Assembly (NCBI GenBank): GCA_017354895.1
Contig: CP071493.1
Span: 5,642,001 to 5,706,000, forward strand
DNA length: 64,000 nt
Reading direction: 5' to 3'
Source: Podospora comata
Taxonomy: Eukaryota > Ascomycota > Sordariomycetes > Sordariales > Podosporaceae
Below the pieces are notes generated by a model. It did not search any database. It saw only the letters and a list, made by a program, of their open reading frames with translations, and was not told the origin of the DNA. Below, in pieces: positions 34,076 through 45,112 of the stretch; position 1 is the first letter of the stretch; every line of letters starts with the position of its first letter. The position numbers were made by a program, and so were the translations under genes.

Positions 34076-36323
34076 TTACTGGATTTCCTCAAGCGCCTGG
34101 AGCGAACGCTTCAAAACACCGATCTCATCTTTGATTTCCTCCTTCCTCGCCGTCTCGGCGTCATCCGTGTATATCAACTTTGTAATGTGGTCCTGGCCCA
34201 GCTGTTTAGGGATCCCCTTAGTGATATTACGCAGAAAATGCCGCTCAACAACCTGTCTCAGAACGTTGATGATGTAGTTGTCTCGTTCAATCTGCGGGCC
34301 AACTGTCAGCGTAGTTCGTATCGAAAGTAAAGAGGCCTTTCTATGGGCGTAGGTGTATAATGCAACCTACAAGATAATGCGACGCCATGGCATAAAGATA
34401 CTCTTCCGCCGTGTCAAAGGTCAACTCGAGCTGTGAATGCCGCCCGGCATGCTGGGCATATGTCGTCGGATCTAAGCCGTTACTAGGCGTCTTGCCATCG
34501 CCTGCCGACTGGGTCGCCTGGTGCTGGGCCTTCATGGCACGCTCAAACTCCCGGCCCTGTTTGAATGATCTTCTGTCTTTGAGAAAGCGCATGTCGAAAT
34601 TAAGGAGGAAGTCCTGCCTATCGCACTCCAACCTTTCCAGCTCCTCCTTTGCCCTTGCTTGGGACCTGTCCAACATATCCTTGATGATCTCCAGCCCAAC
34701 AAAACTCGCGGCCACCCTGTGAGGATTGCCGAAGCCTTTGAATGCGACAGGCATATATTCGCGGAAGTAGCGCTCGCAACAGAGGTGGACCTGCTTCACG
34801 TGGTCACTCGCAATGGATTTCCAGCCCTCTGACATGAGCCAGAAGAGCCTGGCGATGCGATCGGAATCCCAGAACCCAGGCAACGTCTGGCCACGCGACT
34901 CCTTCAGCATTTTGACCACCTCATCTGTTTCAGCGTCTGAGGACTTAGGAACCGGTGCCGAGATCCTCCCGTCCATATTTTCCTCACGATATACAGACCC
35001 GAGGTCGCTGTCGGGATCTGGCACAGTCGACCAGGCATTCGTTTTCCACCCGTGCCCCTCCGCTATCAGCCTGTCACGAAACACCTCCGACTTTTCCACA
35101 ATACGGGAGCGGAGAAACACCGGGCTTTCAGTGGAGTGGTTGCGGACATCAGCCTCGTATTTACCCCGGGCGTGGTCTCCTGCGGCCTTACGCAGCTTCT
35201 CGAGCGAGGCCTCGACAGCATTCTGCAGCTCGCCGTCTTGGAATTCATCACCGCCCAGCTGCTCGAACTCAGCTTCCAGCTGGCCCAGCTTCTCACGAAA
35301 GGTACTACAAAGGGTGGGAAGCTCCCTCTTGGCCAGACTGAAGAGTAGTTCTCGTAAGCGCTCGCGGAGCTCATGGATACCACGATAGCTCTTGTCAACC
35401 ATGCTCCATGGGTGGCCATCGAGAAGGCGCTTCTCATTTTCGTCGCGCTGTTTCTGGGAGAAGTCCATCTCTTCCGACGTACGGTTGCGCAACACGTGCC
35501 ATCGGTGCTTGAAATGGAACTCGGAATCACGGCCTTGCATCACAGCAATAAGGTTTTCCCTCTGCAACTTCTCGGCACAGTCGGGCCGCGTAATGATGCC
35601 CAGGGTTCGTTGACCAGTCGGGTCGTGTATCTTGCAGAACTTGAGGACCTTCTGGTTGTTGAGGTCATCGGTGGCCTTGATGACGGCCAAGATGATGGAC
35701 TGCTTGACGGCCATGTACTCTGTCACCATCCCTTCGATCAGGGTGTCGTTTTCTTCTTCGTTATGGTCGTAGTTGATGAGCCCCGGCAAGTCCAGCACCT
35801 CAAGGGGCCGCGTGTTGGGCCCACGCACAGTAACAAGCATGACGTCTCTGGAGATCATTGGGTCCTTCGTTGTGTCTGTGTAGATCATGCGGTGGGCTTC
35901 CCGCATAAGTTGAGCGAGGTTGCGGGCATAGTCTGGTGAGCTGTCGTTTTTGCGAAAGTCGTTGAGCTTTTGTTTTTCCTCCGGCGACCGATTTGGGCCC
36001 GGTTGGATGCATACCTCCACTGAAGGGGTTTCAGCCGGCAGGATGGTGACTTTGGTGACATATCGAGTGCATGTCTTCTCGCTGCGCGGGAACGGCACCT
36101 GAACCAAAGACTCCAAAACTGAACTCTTACCGGCTGACTGTGAACCACACACAATGATTTGGGGGAGATCATACTTTTGGTCGATACCCAGCTTCCGCAG
36201 TTTGTCCATTGCTGCCAGAATCTGCTCATCCCCAGTGCTTCTGGCCCTGAGCATGGCACCCGGAACCCCAGCGTCGTGCTCATCGTCCGAACTGGACTGG
36301 TGGCCATTAAGACGATAAGACAT
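34076..36323 (-). CDS. Dynamin-family GTPase (Mx/classical-dynamin-like, 722 aa)
   Basis: Exon 1 is 34371-36323 (ATG 36323, 'MSYRLNGHQSSSDDE'), a 79-nt intron is 34292-34370 (GTAGGT..GCAG), and exon 2 is 34076-34291, joined in phase 0. GTPase motifs: P-loop 'GSQSAGKSSVLE' near residue 53, switch I 'TCTRYVTKV' near 78, 'DLPG' near 160 and 'TRPD' near 229. The middle/stalk region follows, and exon 2 supplies the GTPase effector domain ('VLRQVVERHFLRNI', 'LKRSLQALEEIQ'). There is no PH or proline-rich domain and no mitochondrial presequence, so it resembles the fungal Mx-like group more than Vps1 or Dnm1. These proteins self-assemble on membranes; the role of the fungal group is unsettled. An upstream in-frame extension exists, but the 36323 start fits the family best. 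Confidence 0.92.
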
Positions 36324-36666
36324 GATTTTTGCGGCAACCAGACAATAACGAAGGGAGTGTAAAGATGAAAGACAATAACAGTCTATCACGGTTCGGAGGC
36401 CGCAAATAATCGAGCATTGAGGCAAAAAGCTGACAGAATGTGGTTGCGGTATGCCTCAGATAAAGGTGAAAGCCCACCAATACGCTAGGAGATGTGCCTA
36501 TAGACTCAGGTAAGTGGATTCTGGTCAGATAAATCACAAGTTCGGCAGTAGTTAATAATCGGGCAGGTATCAAGCGTATCACTTCATGGTGGTATATGCA
36601 GTGCACTCTCAGCCGCACAACTCCGATGAACACATCCCAATCATCCAGAGGCGGCGCCGCTTGGCA
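36324..36666. other. Intergenic region upstream of the dynamin gene
   Basis: Promoter side of the dynamin gene and left border of the tandem repeat. No gene seen. Confidence 0.5.
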
Positions 36667-37598
36667 CACATCGCCGAGATGGCACCTATTTTGTTACCGC
36701 ATCTGTTCTGCATAGTATGGCGTACGATAGTGGCTTGGGGTTGGCTGGTTGTAGGCGAGCAAGCTGATGGTACAAATGCGGCGAACCCGATTAAGATTCG
36801 AGGATACTGCACGATAAGGGCCTAGACACTTAAGGACCAAGCCCTCCCGGCTTTGAATTTGTAATTGTCCCAAATCAATTATATTTAGAACTTTTCCTTA
36901 TCGCTTCTTATGTAATGGATCCCGCTACCGCCTCAGCAGCCGTTATTACGGCCGTATACGCTATCGTCGGAGCGGTAAACATATCGCCGAGATAGTACCT
37001 ATTTTGTTACCACATCTATTCTGCATAGTATGGCGTACGATAGTGGCTTGGGGTTGGCTGGTTGTAGGCGAGCAAGCTGATGGTACAAATGCGGCGAACC
37101 CGATTAAGATTCGAGGATACTGCACGATAAGGGCCTAGACACTCAAGGACCAAGCCCTCCCGGCCTTGAATTTGTAATTTTCCCAAATCAATCATATTTA
37201 GAACTTTTCCTTATCACTTCTTATGTAATGGATCCCGTTACCGCCTCAGCAGCCGTTATCACGGCCGTATACGCCATCGTCGGAGCGGTGAACACATCGC
37301 CGAGATGGTACCTATTTTGTTACCGCATCTGTTCTGCATAGTATGGCGTGCGATAGTGGCTTGGGGTTGGCTGGTTGTAGGCGAGTAAGCTCATGGTGTA
37401 AATGCGGCGAACCCGATTAAGATTTAGGGATACTGCACGATGAGGGCCTAGACACTTAAGGACCAAGCCCTCCCGGCCTTGAATTTGTGATTGTCCCAGA
37501 TCAATCATGTCTAGAATTTTTCCTCGTCACTTCTCATGTGATGGATCCCGTTACCGCCTCAGCAGCCGTTGTCACGGCCGTATGCGCCATCGTCGGAG
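36667..37598 (+). repeat. Three tandem 313-bp units carrying a promoter and the first 22 codons of the next gene
   Basis: The segment starting ACATCGCCGAGATGG recurs at exactly 313-bp spacing (anchor positions 36671, 36984, 37297). The ATG of each unit lies at 36915, 37228 and 37541, again 313 apart. Only the third ATG leads into a full gene; the first two read 'MDP.TASAAV' and then run into the next unit and stop after about 26 codons. Units differ almost only by transitions, many as CA/TA or TG/TA exchanges, which is the signature of RIP. Unit junctions read GTGAAC|ACATCGCC, while the gene reads GTGAAC|GCAGCG, which marks the duplication breakpoint inside the coding sequence. Confidence 0.9.
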
Positions 37599-39236
37599 CG
37601 GTGAACGCAGCGCAGGAGCTCCGTGCCAAACGCAAGGCAAGGAAGATTGAAGACATACAAGGCTCTAAGCCCAACGTCACCAGCAATCCGAGTGTTCAAT
37701 TCGACCTTTCACTGCGTATCAACTATGTTGTGGCGAAGTTTGGAAGAGACTTTGGACGGCCAGATGGTGTGGTTGATACCTATCTTCTCTCCCCGCTGGA
37801 AAGAAATATGCTAACCGCTTCGGACGTCTCCAGACCCCATAGTGCAAGCTGTTCGTAAGCTACAACCCGAACTGAAGCAGTTGCTTCTAGGTCTTGCCGA
37901 CTTGAAAAGGCTGGACACAACAGCCGCCAAACCGGACGTCGACATCGAGAAACGGGAAAGGGAACTTTGCAAGCAAGCGGATAAGGTGAAGGACAGCATC
38001 GTACAAGCGTTAGATGACTTGACCAAACATTTCAACGCCGCTACTGGACTCAAAGAGGAGCCAGCCAGACCATCTGGTAGACCTCTCAGGTTCTGCAAAG
38101 GGGCAATACTCTGCCAGACTGGCAAAGCAGACGCCAGCAAGCTGGCTGTTGAGGCAGACAATCAGGTGCCAGGACGGTGGGGATTTGTTTGCCAATATTG
38201 CTACCTCGAAGTGGCAGATTACAACGCCGTCCGCTTCTCCCACGATGGCAAGCCTGTCGTCTACGCTGAAATGCTCGCAGCGAGCCACGTCATGGCCTGT
38301 GATTCTTTCAGCAACCGCCGGGCGTACTACAAGTGTCTCGCCTGCTACCAAAATCACAGGGATGTTGACTTCTCATCGGCCTCGGCCTTGGAAATCCACA
38401 TGCGGGGCCACCCTGGATACAGCTTCGTGAAGAATGAACCCGAGGTCATCAAGGCCACCCACGCAAAGATACAGAACTACATCGTCGAGCCCAGCCCAGA
38501 CAGGGTCTTGACTGGTAGCGTGGTCGACAATGACACCGTGGATGACGTCAGTCCGGTCAGCAGCCCAAAGTTGTCAAGTCAGAATCTCGCCAACAACCCC
38601 ATTGAGCCTGTCAAGTTGCAAACGTTGGAAGCGACTATAAGGGGCCCTATTCCCACAGAGGTTCCAGCCTCCGCTCGTCGCCCAGTGCCGGTCTCAAAAT
38701 CTCCTCGGCCAGTCCAGGCTTCAGCACCACCCAACACAGTCGAGTTGCCAATAGTCTCATATGATGGACATGATGCCCCGGTCGAATTGCTCGACGAGAG
38801 CCACAATTTCTACCCTGCCTACCCGAGATCGTCCCCAGCCCCACCCACATCCACGCCCCAGTTAGATTCAGGCCACCGCACGGCAACAAACGGAGGCTCT
38901 TCACGTCCTCATGCAGGTTCAAGCTTAAATGTCAATTCAGGGTCTATTCCCAGCGGAGTTTACGAACCTAACCCGTTTTTTCGCCCAACTGAAAGACAAA
39001 ATGTGCCGAGCCGTGGTTCGATAGAGTTACAAAACTCAGCGCGTACACAACAGTCCGACCAAATGTACCACGACGCGCCAACTCAACAGATTGTCGCCCG
39101 CCAGCTGAGCGGGTGGAATGGGTGGGACGTGCCGTTTCCACCGACCCGTCAACCTCCCGCTCCGAAGAATACGCAAATTGCAGAGGCGAGTCAGAAGAAT
39201 GACAAACGGAGCAAGAAGCCTGCGGTTTTCAAGTAA
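37541..39236 (+). CDS. Unrecognised protein with a zinc-finger-like Cys/His region (542 aa)
   Basis: Exon 1 is 37541-37766, a 67-nt intron is 37767-37833 (GTGTGG donor, GCTAACC branch, TCCAG), and exon 2 is 37834-39236, in frame. The N-terminus is a hydrophobic helix ('ASAAVVTAVCAIVGAVN') followed by a basic patch ('RAKRKARK'), reminiscent of the short N-terminal helices of fungal NLR-type proteins, but this is a loose likeness. A helical region (residues about 80-130) leads to two C/H clusters near 175-260 ('FVCQYCYLEVADY', 'YKCLACYQNH..HMRGHPGY') that look like degenerate C2H2 fingers. The remaining 280 residues are Ser/Pro/Asn/Gln-rich and probably disordered. The first 22 codons and promoter are triplicated upstream. 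Function unknown. Confidence 0.8.
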
Positions 39237-40199
39237 GTGTTGGGTGTGTCTATCTCCCGGGTGATACCATAAAGCGTGCTTGGGTTTTATAGGGATTGCG
39301 CGCCCTTCATGTTGTTGAGCGAGGCCAACGGGTTTATCCAATGTACGAGTAGTACCAGTCTGATTGAAACAGCATGTATTGGAACAAGAATATACTGGGA
39401 TGCGGAAGTAGTGACCCAGCCCTTTGGCCGTGCTTGAACGCTTACTACTAGGTAGCTAACTTTCAGCAATACATGGGTTCAAGCGTCATGATCTCAGCCT
39501 GCAGTGTCGGCTTTCCGGTACACAGATATGATACTAAATAAATGAAGTTGTATGCTCAGCCATCATTATCTAAGCATGCAGGACAGGCCAGGTGCTGAAT
39601 TGTTGTATTGGTGTGCCTGAGAGTTGAGCCCAACTTCAAGCAGGCGTGGAACAAGCCCAAGCACACCTCGGTGTTTCTGCGATTTATTACCTACCTACGC
39701 AGCTATTGTTTATGAAACTCTGACCTATTCAGCAACCACACTTTGGTCCAGGGACTAAGGCCACTTGGTTTCAGTTGCTCCTGTTATAGAGTCCGGATGG
39801 CTGAAGAATTCACTCCTGATGGAGCCTTCACTTTCTGTTGCTCTTGAGAATCAGACTGTGTCGGTATTCACTTTCTTGTGCACCTGCTCCCAAGTGAATG
39901 GGTCCATCAAGCAACCCACCCACCTTCTCAAGTACAACTATATAAATGATCAACGTTTTAGTCACAGAATTTTTTCCCTGTCCTTCGTACAAGATCTCAC
40001 GACATTTGGGCAGTACAGCACGATCAGTCACTCAGTCCTTGATCCCAACGCTTTTACTTCCCTCTATCGTGGCAAAGTCTTCGCTTGCCTTCACAATATC
40101 AGCTTCATAAAGCTGTCAGAGGTTAGTACGTTTCTCTGTCTCATTCATCACAAAGTTCAACCATGTTGACAGTCAATCCCAAGGAACAAAGCTCTCACA
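39237..40199. other. Intergenic region
   Basis: Holds the 3' end of the previous gene and the promoter of the exonuclease gene. No coding sequence recognised. Confidence 0.5.
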
Positions 40200-41006
40200 A
40201 TGGCCCAGAACGTCACAATCGTCGACACTACCGACCGGCTTTCTGCGCTGCTAGATGACCTGATCAACCTACCAACCAGCCCGCCATCTTTGTATCTCGA
40301 CCTTGAGGGTGAGGACCTCAGTCGTCGTGGAACCATTGCCATTTTGCAAATTCACGTTCATCCTGTCAACGAGACCTACCTCGTGGACATTCATACCCTC
40401 CAGAACCAAGCATTCAAGACCTCCTCCATTTCAGATACCAAGAAGACCCTCAAGTCTCTCCTTGAAAGCCCATCAGTCCCCAAAGTCTTCTTCGACGTGA
40501 GGAATGACTCGGATGCCCTGTTCTCACTTTACGGCATTCGTCTCGCTGGCGTTAGAGATGTCCAGGTGATGAAGCATGCTTTGACCCCCATGAGAAGGCT
40601 CAACGGGTTGGGTTACTGCTACGAGCTGGACGTTTGCTCCACTCCGGAAGAGGTGAAGGCGTTCAAAGTTGTGAAGGAGGTGGGCAGGAAGCTGTTCTCA
40701 CCGAGATATGGAGGAAGCTATGCTGTCTTTAGTAAGCGGCCTATGCGGGAAGAGATTGTGCAGTACTGCGCACAAGACGCAGGGGTTCTGCCGAGACTGT
40801 GGGAGGAATACAACGGGAGGATTGAGAGGCGTTGCGATAGGCATAAACTGAGGGGAGAGATTGCCAGAGAGGAGATTGAGAGGGTGAGATTTTCCCAGAC
40901 AGAGAAGTTTGGGAAGTTGGAGGGGAAAGAGATGTGTTTCGGGCCGAAGGGTGAGGAGTGGAAGGAGAAGTGGATTCATGAGGGGTGTTGTGGGGAGGAG
41001 TGGTAG
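40200..41006 (+). CDS. 3'-5' exonuclease-domain protein, RNase D-like (268 aa)
   Basis: Single exon. The three acidic motifs of DEDD exonucleases are visible: Exo I 'LYLDLEGEDL' (Asp/Glu near residues 38-40), Exo II 'FFDVRNDSDALF' (near 98-109) and Exo III 'YCAQDAGVLPRLW' (near 188-200, YxxxD type, so DEDDy). This matches PF01612-type proteins that trim RNA 3' ends or act on DNA; the fungal short forms are uncharacterised as far as I know. The C-terminal 60 residues are charged and helical. No signal sequence, so cytosol or nucleus. The start at 40200 immediately follows a C/T-rich leader. Confidence 0.88.
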   Translation: MAQNVTIVDTTDRLSALLDDLINLPTSPPSLYLDLEGEDLSRRGTIAILQIHVHPVNETYLVDIHTLQNQAFKTSSISDTKKTLKSLLESPSVPKVFFDVRNDSDALFSLYGIRLAGVRDVQVMKHALTPMRRLNGLGYCYELDVCSTPEEVKAFKVVKEVGRKLFSPRYGGSYAVFSKRPMREEIVQYCAQDAGVLPRLWEEYNGRIERRCDRHKLRGEIAREEIERVRFSQTEKFGKLEGKEMCFGPKGEEWKEKWIHEGCCGEEW

Positions 41007-41113
41007 GGCTCCGGTCCATACCTAGTAGGTACCTAGGCAATCATTCATGTTGCTTACCAGGTAGACGCTTAATAATTACATGTGCACTCGGGCAAAATTC
41101 ATGCTTCATGGAT

Positions 41114-42828
41114 TTATATATTTTCTTGTTGAATGTTGCTCTCAAAGTGTGTATACAACCGCAGAATAAAATCAGGAACTGTATCGACCCTGGCCAACTC
41201 TGTGTTCCTCTTCTTCAAGACTGTAACCGTGATCCAAGACAATGAAAAGGCCACATTGACCATAAGCCAACTGATGACCCTCCACTTTGAAACCACAGCT
41301 TGTATCCTCGCCTCGTAGAGATCTATGGTGAGTAACGTGCTGTTCGGCTCATAGCTCCTCTGCAGGAGACTCCAGGCTGCCATGTACGAGAATCGGATCA
41401 TGGTTTCTGTGTAGTTCTCCAAGCCCTTCCACGAGGAAATCCCTGTCGAGTTCGAAATAGCCAAACAGGACATGATATCTGACGTCAGATACAATGCCTC
41501 CCTGACCCATGGCCCCTGAACGATGTCCTTTCCTTCTGGGTCATTGTCGTCCGCTTGTATGACGTTCTGCTTGACATAAGTGCTTGTGGCAGGGTTGATG
41601 ATACCAGCGGTGAAGTTTACCTCGAGATATGTAAAGGTTTGCTGTGGCTTAACTTCTCCTTTTGCCCAAACGACTGTTGCGCCGAGTGATACTTGGTTGT
41701 TTGGTTCCTCCACCCCGAATACATCCAGGATATATGGAGGGAAGGCGATGTTCTGTTTCAGATAGACGATGCCCGTCATGGAATCTGACCAGAGAAACGA
41801 CGATGGGTAGGGTGGTTCGTCAATGTAAACCGTTTCCCTCGTGATATTAGCGTTGCCATTTTTTGGTGTCATGATGGGGGGTGTTGGCAGTGTCTTGTTG
41901 GCTGGATCAAATACTAGGACAGTTCCGGGTTGGGTTTGAAGAATGGGAACACGACCTGCTGCGCTGACGACTGCCGAGTTGTTTAAGAATTTTGAACGAT
42001 TTGCGGCATGGGACTTCTAGGCCAGGTGATGCTATGTACCACAATGCATGGGATAGTAGCATTGTGTAACTTTGTTCCGGGTGGGAACTGGTCGTGTGTT
42101 ATCACATGGCGGCATTGTTGGCTCTTGGTCTCCTCCAAGTCTCTACTTGTCGATGTTCCATTCTCCCAAGCAATTCCAGCTAGTGCGGCGGCGTTCCAGA
42201 TAACGTCCTGTCTCACTTTACCCTCGGCAGATGTGATAAAATTCCAGGTGTAAAATTGTGCTTCGGGGTTCCCTGATCTGGCTGTCGCAGAACCAGCGGC
42301 CTCGGAGGAAGATTTCCAGCTTAGCGCACCTTCAAGAACGGGTGATGCTAGGAGCGCTGGGAGAATAAGAAATATTGAGACTCGAATCAAATTGTAATCG
42401 GTTCGGAGACCGAGCTTGATGGGAAATCGATATTTCATGGTCCATCGGATTTTATCGATGATCTTCTCCTTGCTGTGGGTTTGTCGAGTCTTCATCCAGA
42501 CGATGTACCCGCTTTTGGTGAGAACATTTGTGACCCATATGCCGGCAACCCATTGGGCCGCAACAGTAGACGCGGACACAGCGGTGATTATATCGTCGGA
42601 GCAAAGCCTTGACTCTGTCTGTGAGGATGTGTTCGTGGTCGTGTCAGTGCCATCGTAGGCTTTATACTCATCCACAACAAGCAACATCACGAGTGTAAGA
42701 GTGATGTACAGAATGGCGTGCGATATCAACGCGATGGTGGTCCATGGCAATTTTAACAGACGTTGAAAATATACCGTAACGCCATTTGGGCAAGACCATC
42801 CGCCAGTTCTGGCTTCGGGACGAGCCAT
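41114..42828 (-). CDS. Multipass membrane protein of unknown function, with an unresolved junction
   Basis: The first part (ATG 42828 to about 41983) has three hydrophobic helices ('ALISHAILYITLTLVMLLVV' near residue 32, 'ITAVSASTVAAQWVAGIWV' near 80, 'VSIFLILPALLASPVLEGAL' near 150) and then a Cys/Asn-rich, glycosylation-rich ectodomain. The second part (to a stop at 41114) continues the ectodomain ('FLNNSAVVSAAGRVPIL') and ends with a fourth helix ('VISWLMVNVAFSLSWITVTVL'). The two parts are in different frames at about 41985-42000. A GTGATA..CCTAG intron (about 90 nt, phase 0) would join them but would remove conserved-looking sequence; otherwise a one-base frameshift is present. The layout (three helices, large extracellular loop, one helix) is common in Pezizomycotina plasma-membrane proteins of unknown role. 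Confidence 0.7.
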
Positions 42829-43549
42829 CTGGCAAGGAGTGAAGGAACGCTTCGGGCATGTCAGGGATGACGAGAAGCACCACTGGACACATGGGACTGG
42901 AACCCATCTGGGAATGGGCTGGAGATCTATTTCTCCTACGCGCGAATTCCACGCACTTGATCATAGGTAATCATCGCGCGATCATACTACCGAATATACA
43001 TGAAGACGTACGGATATCGGACACCCTGGCTACATGTGGGATATTTCCCGAAGGCAACCTCAGAATCCTGCTCTGATTTGCTAGAATGATAAAATTGCTT
43101 GGGGGACTGTTCCATTCATGTTACATATCGCCCCCAACTTTCATGTGTCGCCGTTATACCCGCGGCTGTGCCTCAAATTACTACCGGGTTCAAACCTTGC
43201 AAACGCATACCAAAGGCTGGTGGGGGTTGCATCCCAATCTATTGAGGTAATGGCATCAGGCCAGTATGCTACAGCGCTATCTGGAACCAGGCACCTGTTG
43301 GTGTGATTGGACATATGAGATTTCGGTAATATTCTATCATGTGTCTCCTTTTGACGAAACCACTCGGCCTCGGATTTTCATAAGGGCGAGCATTGAACAC
43401 AATGGCCGGTTTGTTGGGAAGGTTTTCGATGAATCAAGCTGTATAAAGGTCTGGGGATGCCTCCCCCCCAGAAACTAGGTATGTAGTATCTGGCAAGTTC
43501 CCACATCAACTTATCGTCAAACGTCCGGATATCTCTTCGAGCTCCATCA
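42829..43549. other. Intergenic region between divergent genes
   Basis: Promoters of the membrane protein (leftward) and CFEM gene (rightward). No gene. A signal-peptide exon for the CFEM gene could lie near 43300-43500 but I could not identify one. Confidence 0.45.
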
Positions 43550-44262
43550 ATGGACGCCAGTGCAACCATCAGCTTTAGCGGGGCCGTTTCTATACCTGAG
43601 ACAACCGTGACATCTGAGACGCCCAGATTGATAGTTATTCCTGGACTTCCCGACTGTCTTGTATGTTACCCTTTGGCGTATCTACCATCTTCACACAGCG
43701 AGCATTACACGGTTTTGCAACTAATACGATCAAAGACATCATGCACAACATTAGTCTCAAATCTCCAAGCGTGCATTGGCAAGCCCATGCCTACAGGCGT
43801 ACAGTGCGCGTGTGGCAATACTGCATTCGTCTCTGAAGCTCTCAACTGTGCGGTGGCCTCTTGTGGTGTTGGTCCGGTTCGAAGTAAGTGGAATCTTAGC
43901 TGTGGCTGTTCTTGGGACAATCATTGACGTGTCTAGCTTTGTTGAGCGAGGCCAGTGCGATATGTTCGAGCGTGTAAGTTGAAAGCCAACCTTCTAGAGA
44001 ACCTAACTGAAGTGCGATCTCGTGCTGTGTCATCTAGGAGCAACGCACTGCCAGTTACTATAGCTGTGGATTCAACGACATTTGACCTAGTGTCACCAGG
44101 ATGGCAGGCTCCCTTACAAACACGGCCGAAGTCACTGCCTCGACAATTACAACGGATGTTGTACAATCCACAACTGCCTCTAGTGCTGGAGGCAAGACAA
44201 TCATAACATTGCGAGGTCGGTTGCAATTCATCGTGCTTCTCTTAGCAATCTTCAGGTTCTAG
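43550..44262 (+). CDS. CFEM-domain protein, probably GPI-anchored
   Basis: Splicing reveals an eight-cysteine CFEM domain. Exon 1 (43550-43660) ends 'GLPDCL'. A 75-nt in-frame intron (43661-43735: GTATGT, CTAAT, AAAG) leads to 'TSCTTLVSNLQACIG' and 'VQCACGNTAFVSEALNCAVASCG'. A second intron (GTAAGT at about 43884 to CTAG at about 43935) leads to 'LLSEASAICSS'. After a third intron (GTAAGTTG at about 43976 to CACCAG, possibly split by a mini-exon), the last exon is Ser/Thr-rich ('TASTITTDVVQSTTASSAGG') and ends in a hydrophobic tail 'LQFIVLLLAIFRF', typical of GPI attachment. CFEM proteins act at the fungal surface in heme capture, adhesion or host interaction; which applies here is unknown. 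No signal peptide at the 43550 start, so an upstream exon is likely. Confidence 0.72.
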
Positions 44263-44690
44263 AGTGTATGAGACTTACCACCTCTTATAAAGTCATCATA
44301 AGAGTTGGTATGTTGAGTGCGCATATAGTATAGTAAAGGTAGCTGGCACGTGATTCAGGGGTTTAGGGGGTTTAGGGGGGTCGCGGTGATTAGTCTTTTG
44401 TGTCTTAATGTTGATGTTTGGTTACTAGATTCCTATTTCTTGTCCTGTTATATCCGTGTTATTCTATCGAAATATTTTGTTTGTTTACCCCTCACTAGAG
44501 GCCACCTTTCAAGGTGCCATTGTATGCAAGCTTCGACCAATTAGCGGGCAAGTAGTCGGTGATGCCTGCGCGTTTGACCTGTTGGGTCGCAACACGGTCG
44601 GCCTCCAGCTCTTTCTATTACCAACATGGCCTGCATTTCCAAAGGCGCGACGCAAGGTGAGCCGAAGCTCAAAAGCATTTCACGACAAAC
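44263..44690. other. Intergenic region
   Basis: 3' flank of the CFEM gene. A G-rich run (TTTAGGGGGTTTAGGGGGG) near 44363-44383 resembles telomere-like TTTAGGG words but is only two units long. Confidence 0.4.
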
Positions 44691-44699
44691 ACAGCCAGA

Positions 44700-45112
44700 A
44701 TGGGTCTCAGAAAGCTGTTTTGGTTTCGGCAAAAGAAGAGTGGCGCGGGTGAATCTTCAGGAAGTGCTGGCGCATCGTCGGATATGACCGCTCCTCTAAT
44801 TCACGGGGCCCACAAGGATATCATCAGGACACCAAACACCGAGGAGCCAAGCCCACCAGCAGAAACCTCTGGTCAAGCACAGAATTCGATATCCTTTCGG
44901 TTGTAGAGCCAGGCCTACGAAAGCATCAGAGAGAAGAACAGGGAGCTAGTGGAGGCTTATGAAGGGGTTCTGAACGAGCAAGCACTGCTCCAAGGACTTT
45001 CAGGAACAGCATTTGTATCCAGAGGACTTGCGGGAACGACAAATGAGCAAGCTCGCTTTGGTCTGCTTCTATCCTCCGCTCAGCGATGCATTACGAAGAC
45101 TACGAAGCATTG
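44700..45112 (+). pseudogene. Relic of the 5' end of an NLR-type (STAND NTPase) gene
   Basis: Reads 'MGLRKLFWFRQKKSG', a Ser/Pro-rich linker, then 'SFRL' stop 'SQAYESIREKNRELVEAYE'. In fungal NLR proteins the matching segment is LW-x-x-AY-x-x-(L/I) followed by LV-x-x-YE just before the NACHT region. The in-frame TAG at about 44904 stands exactly where the conserved Trp (TGG) belongs, a change RIP can cause. After about 65 more residues another stop comes, and no NACHT, NB-ARC or repeat domain follows in the next kilobases. So only the N-terminal linker of an NLR survives. No N-terminal effector domain was recognised. Confidence 0.55.

Noticed and set aside
44363-44383. Telomere-like TTTAGGG repeat
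   Set aside because: Only two imperfect units; not an interstitial telomere array.
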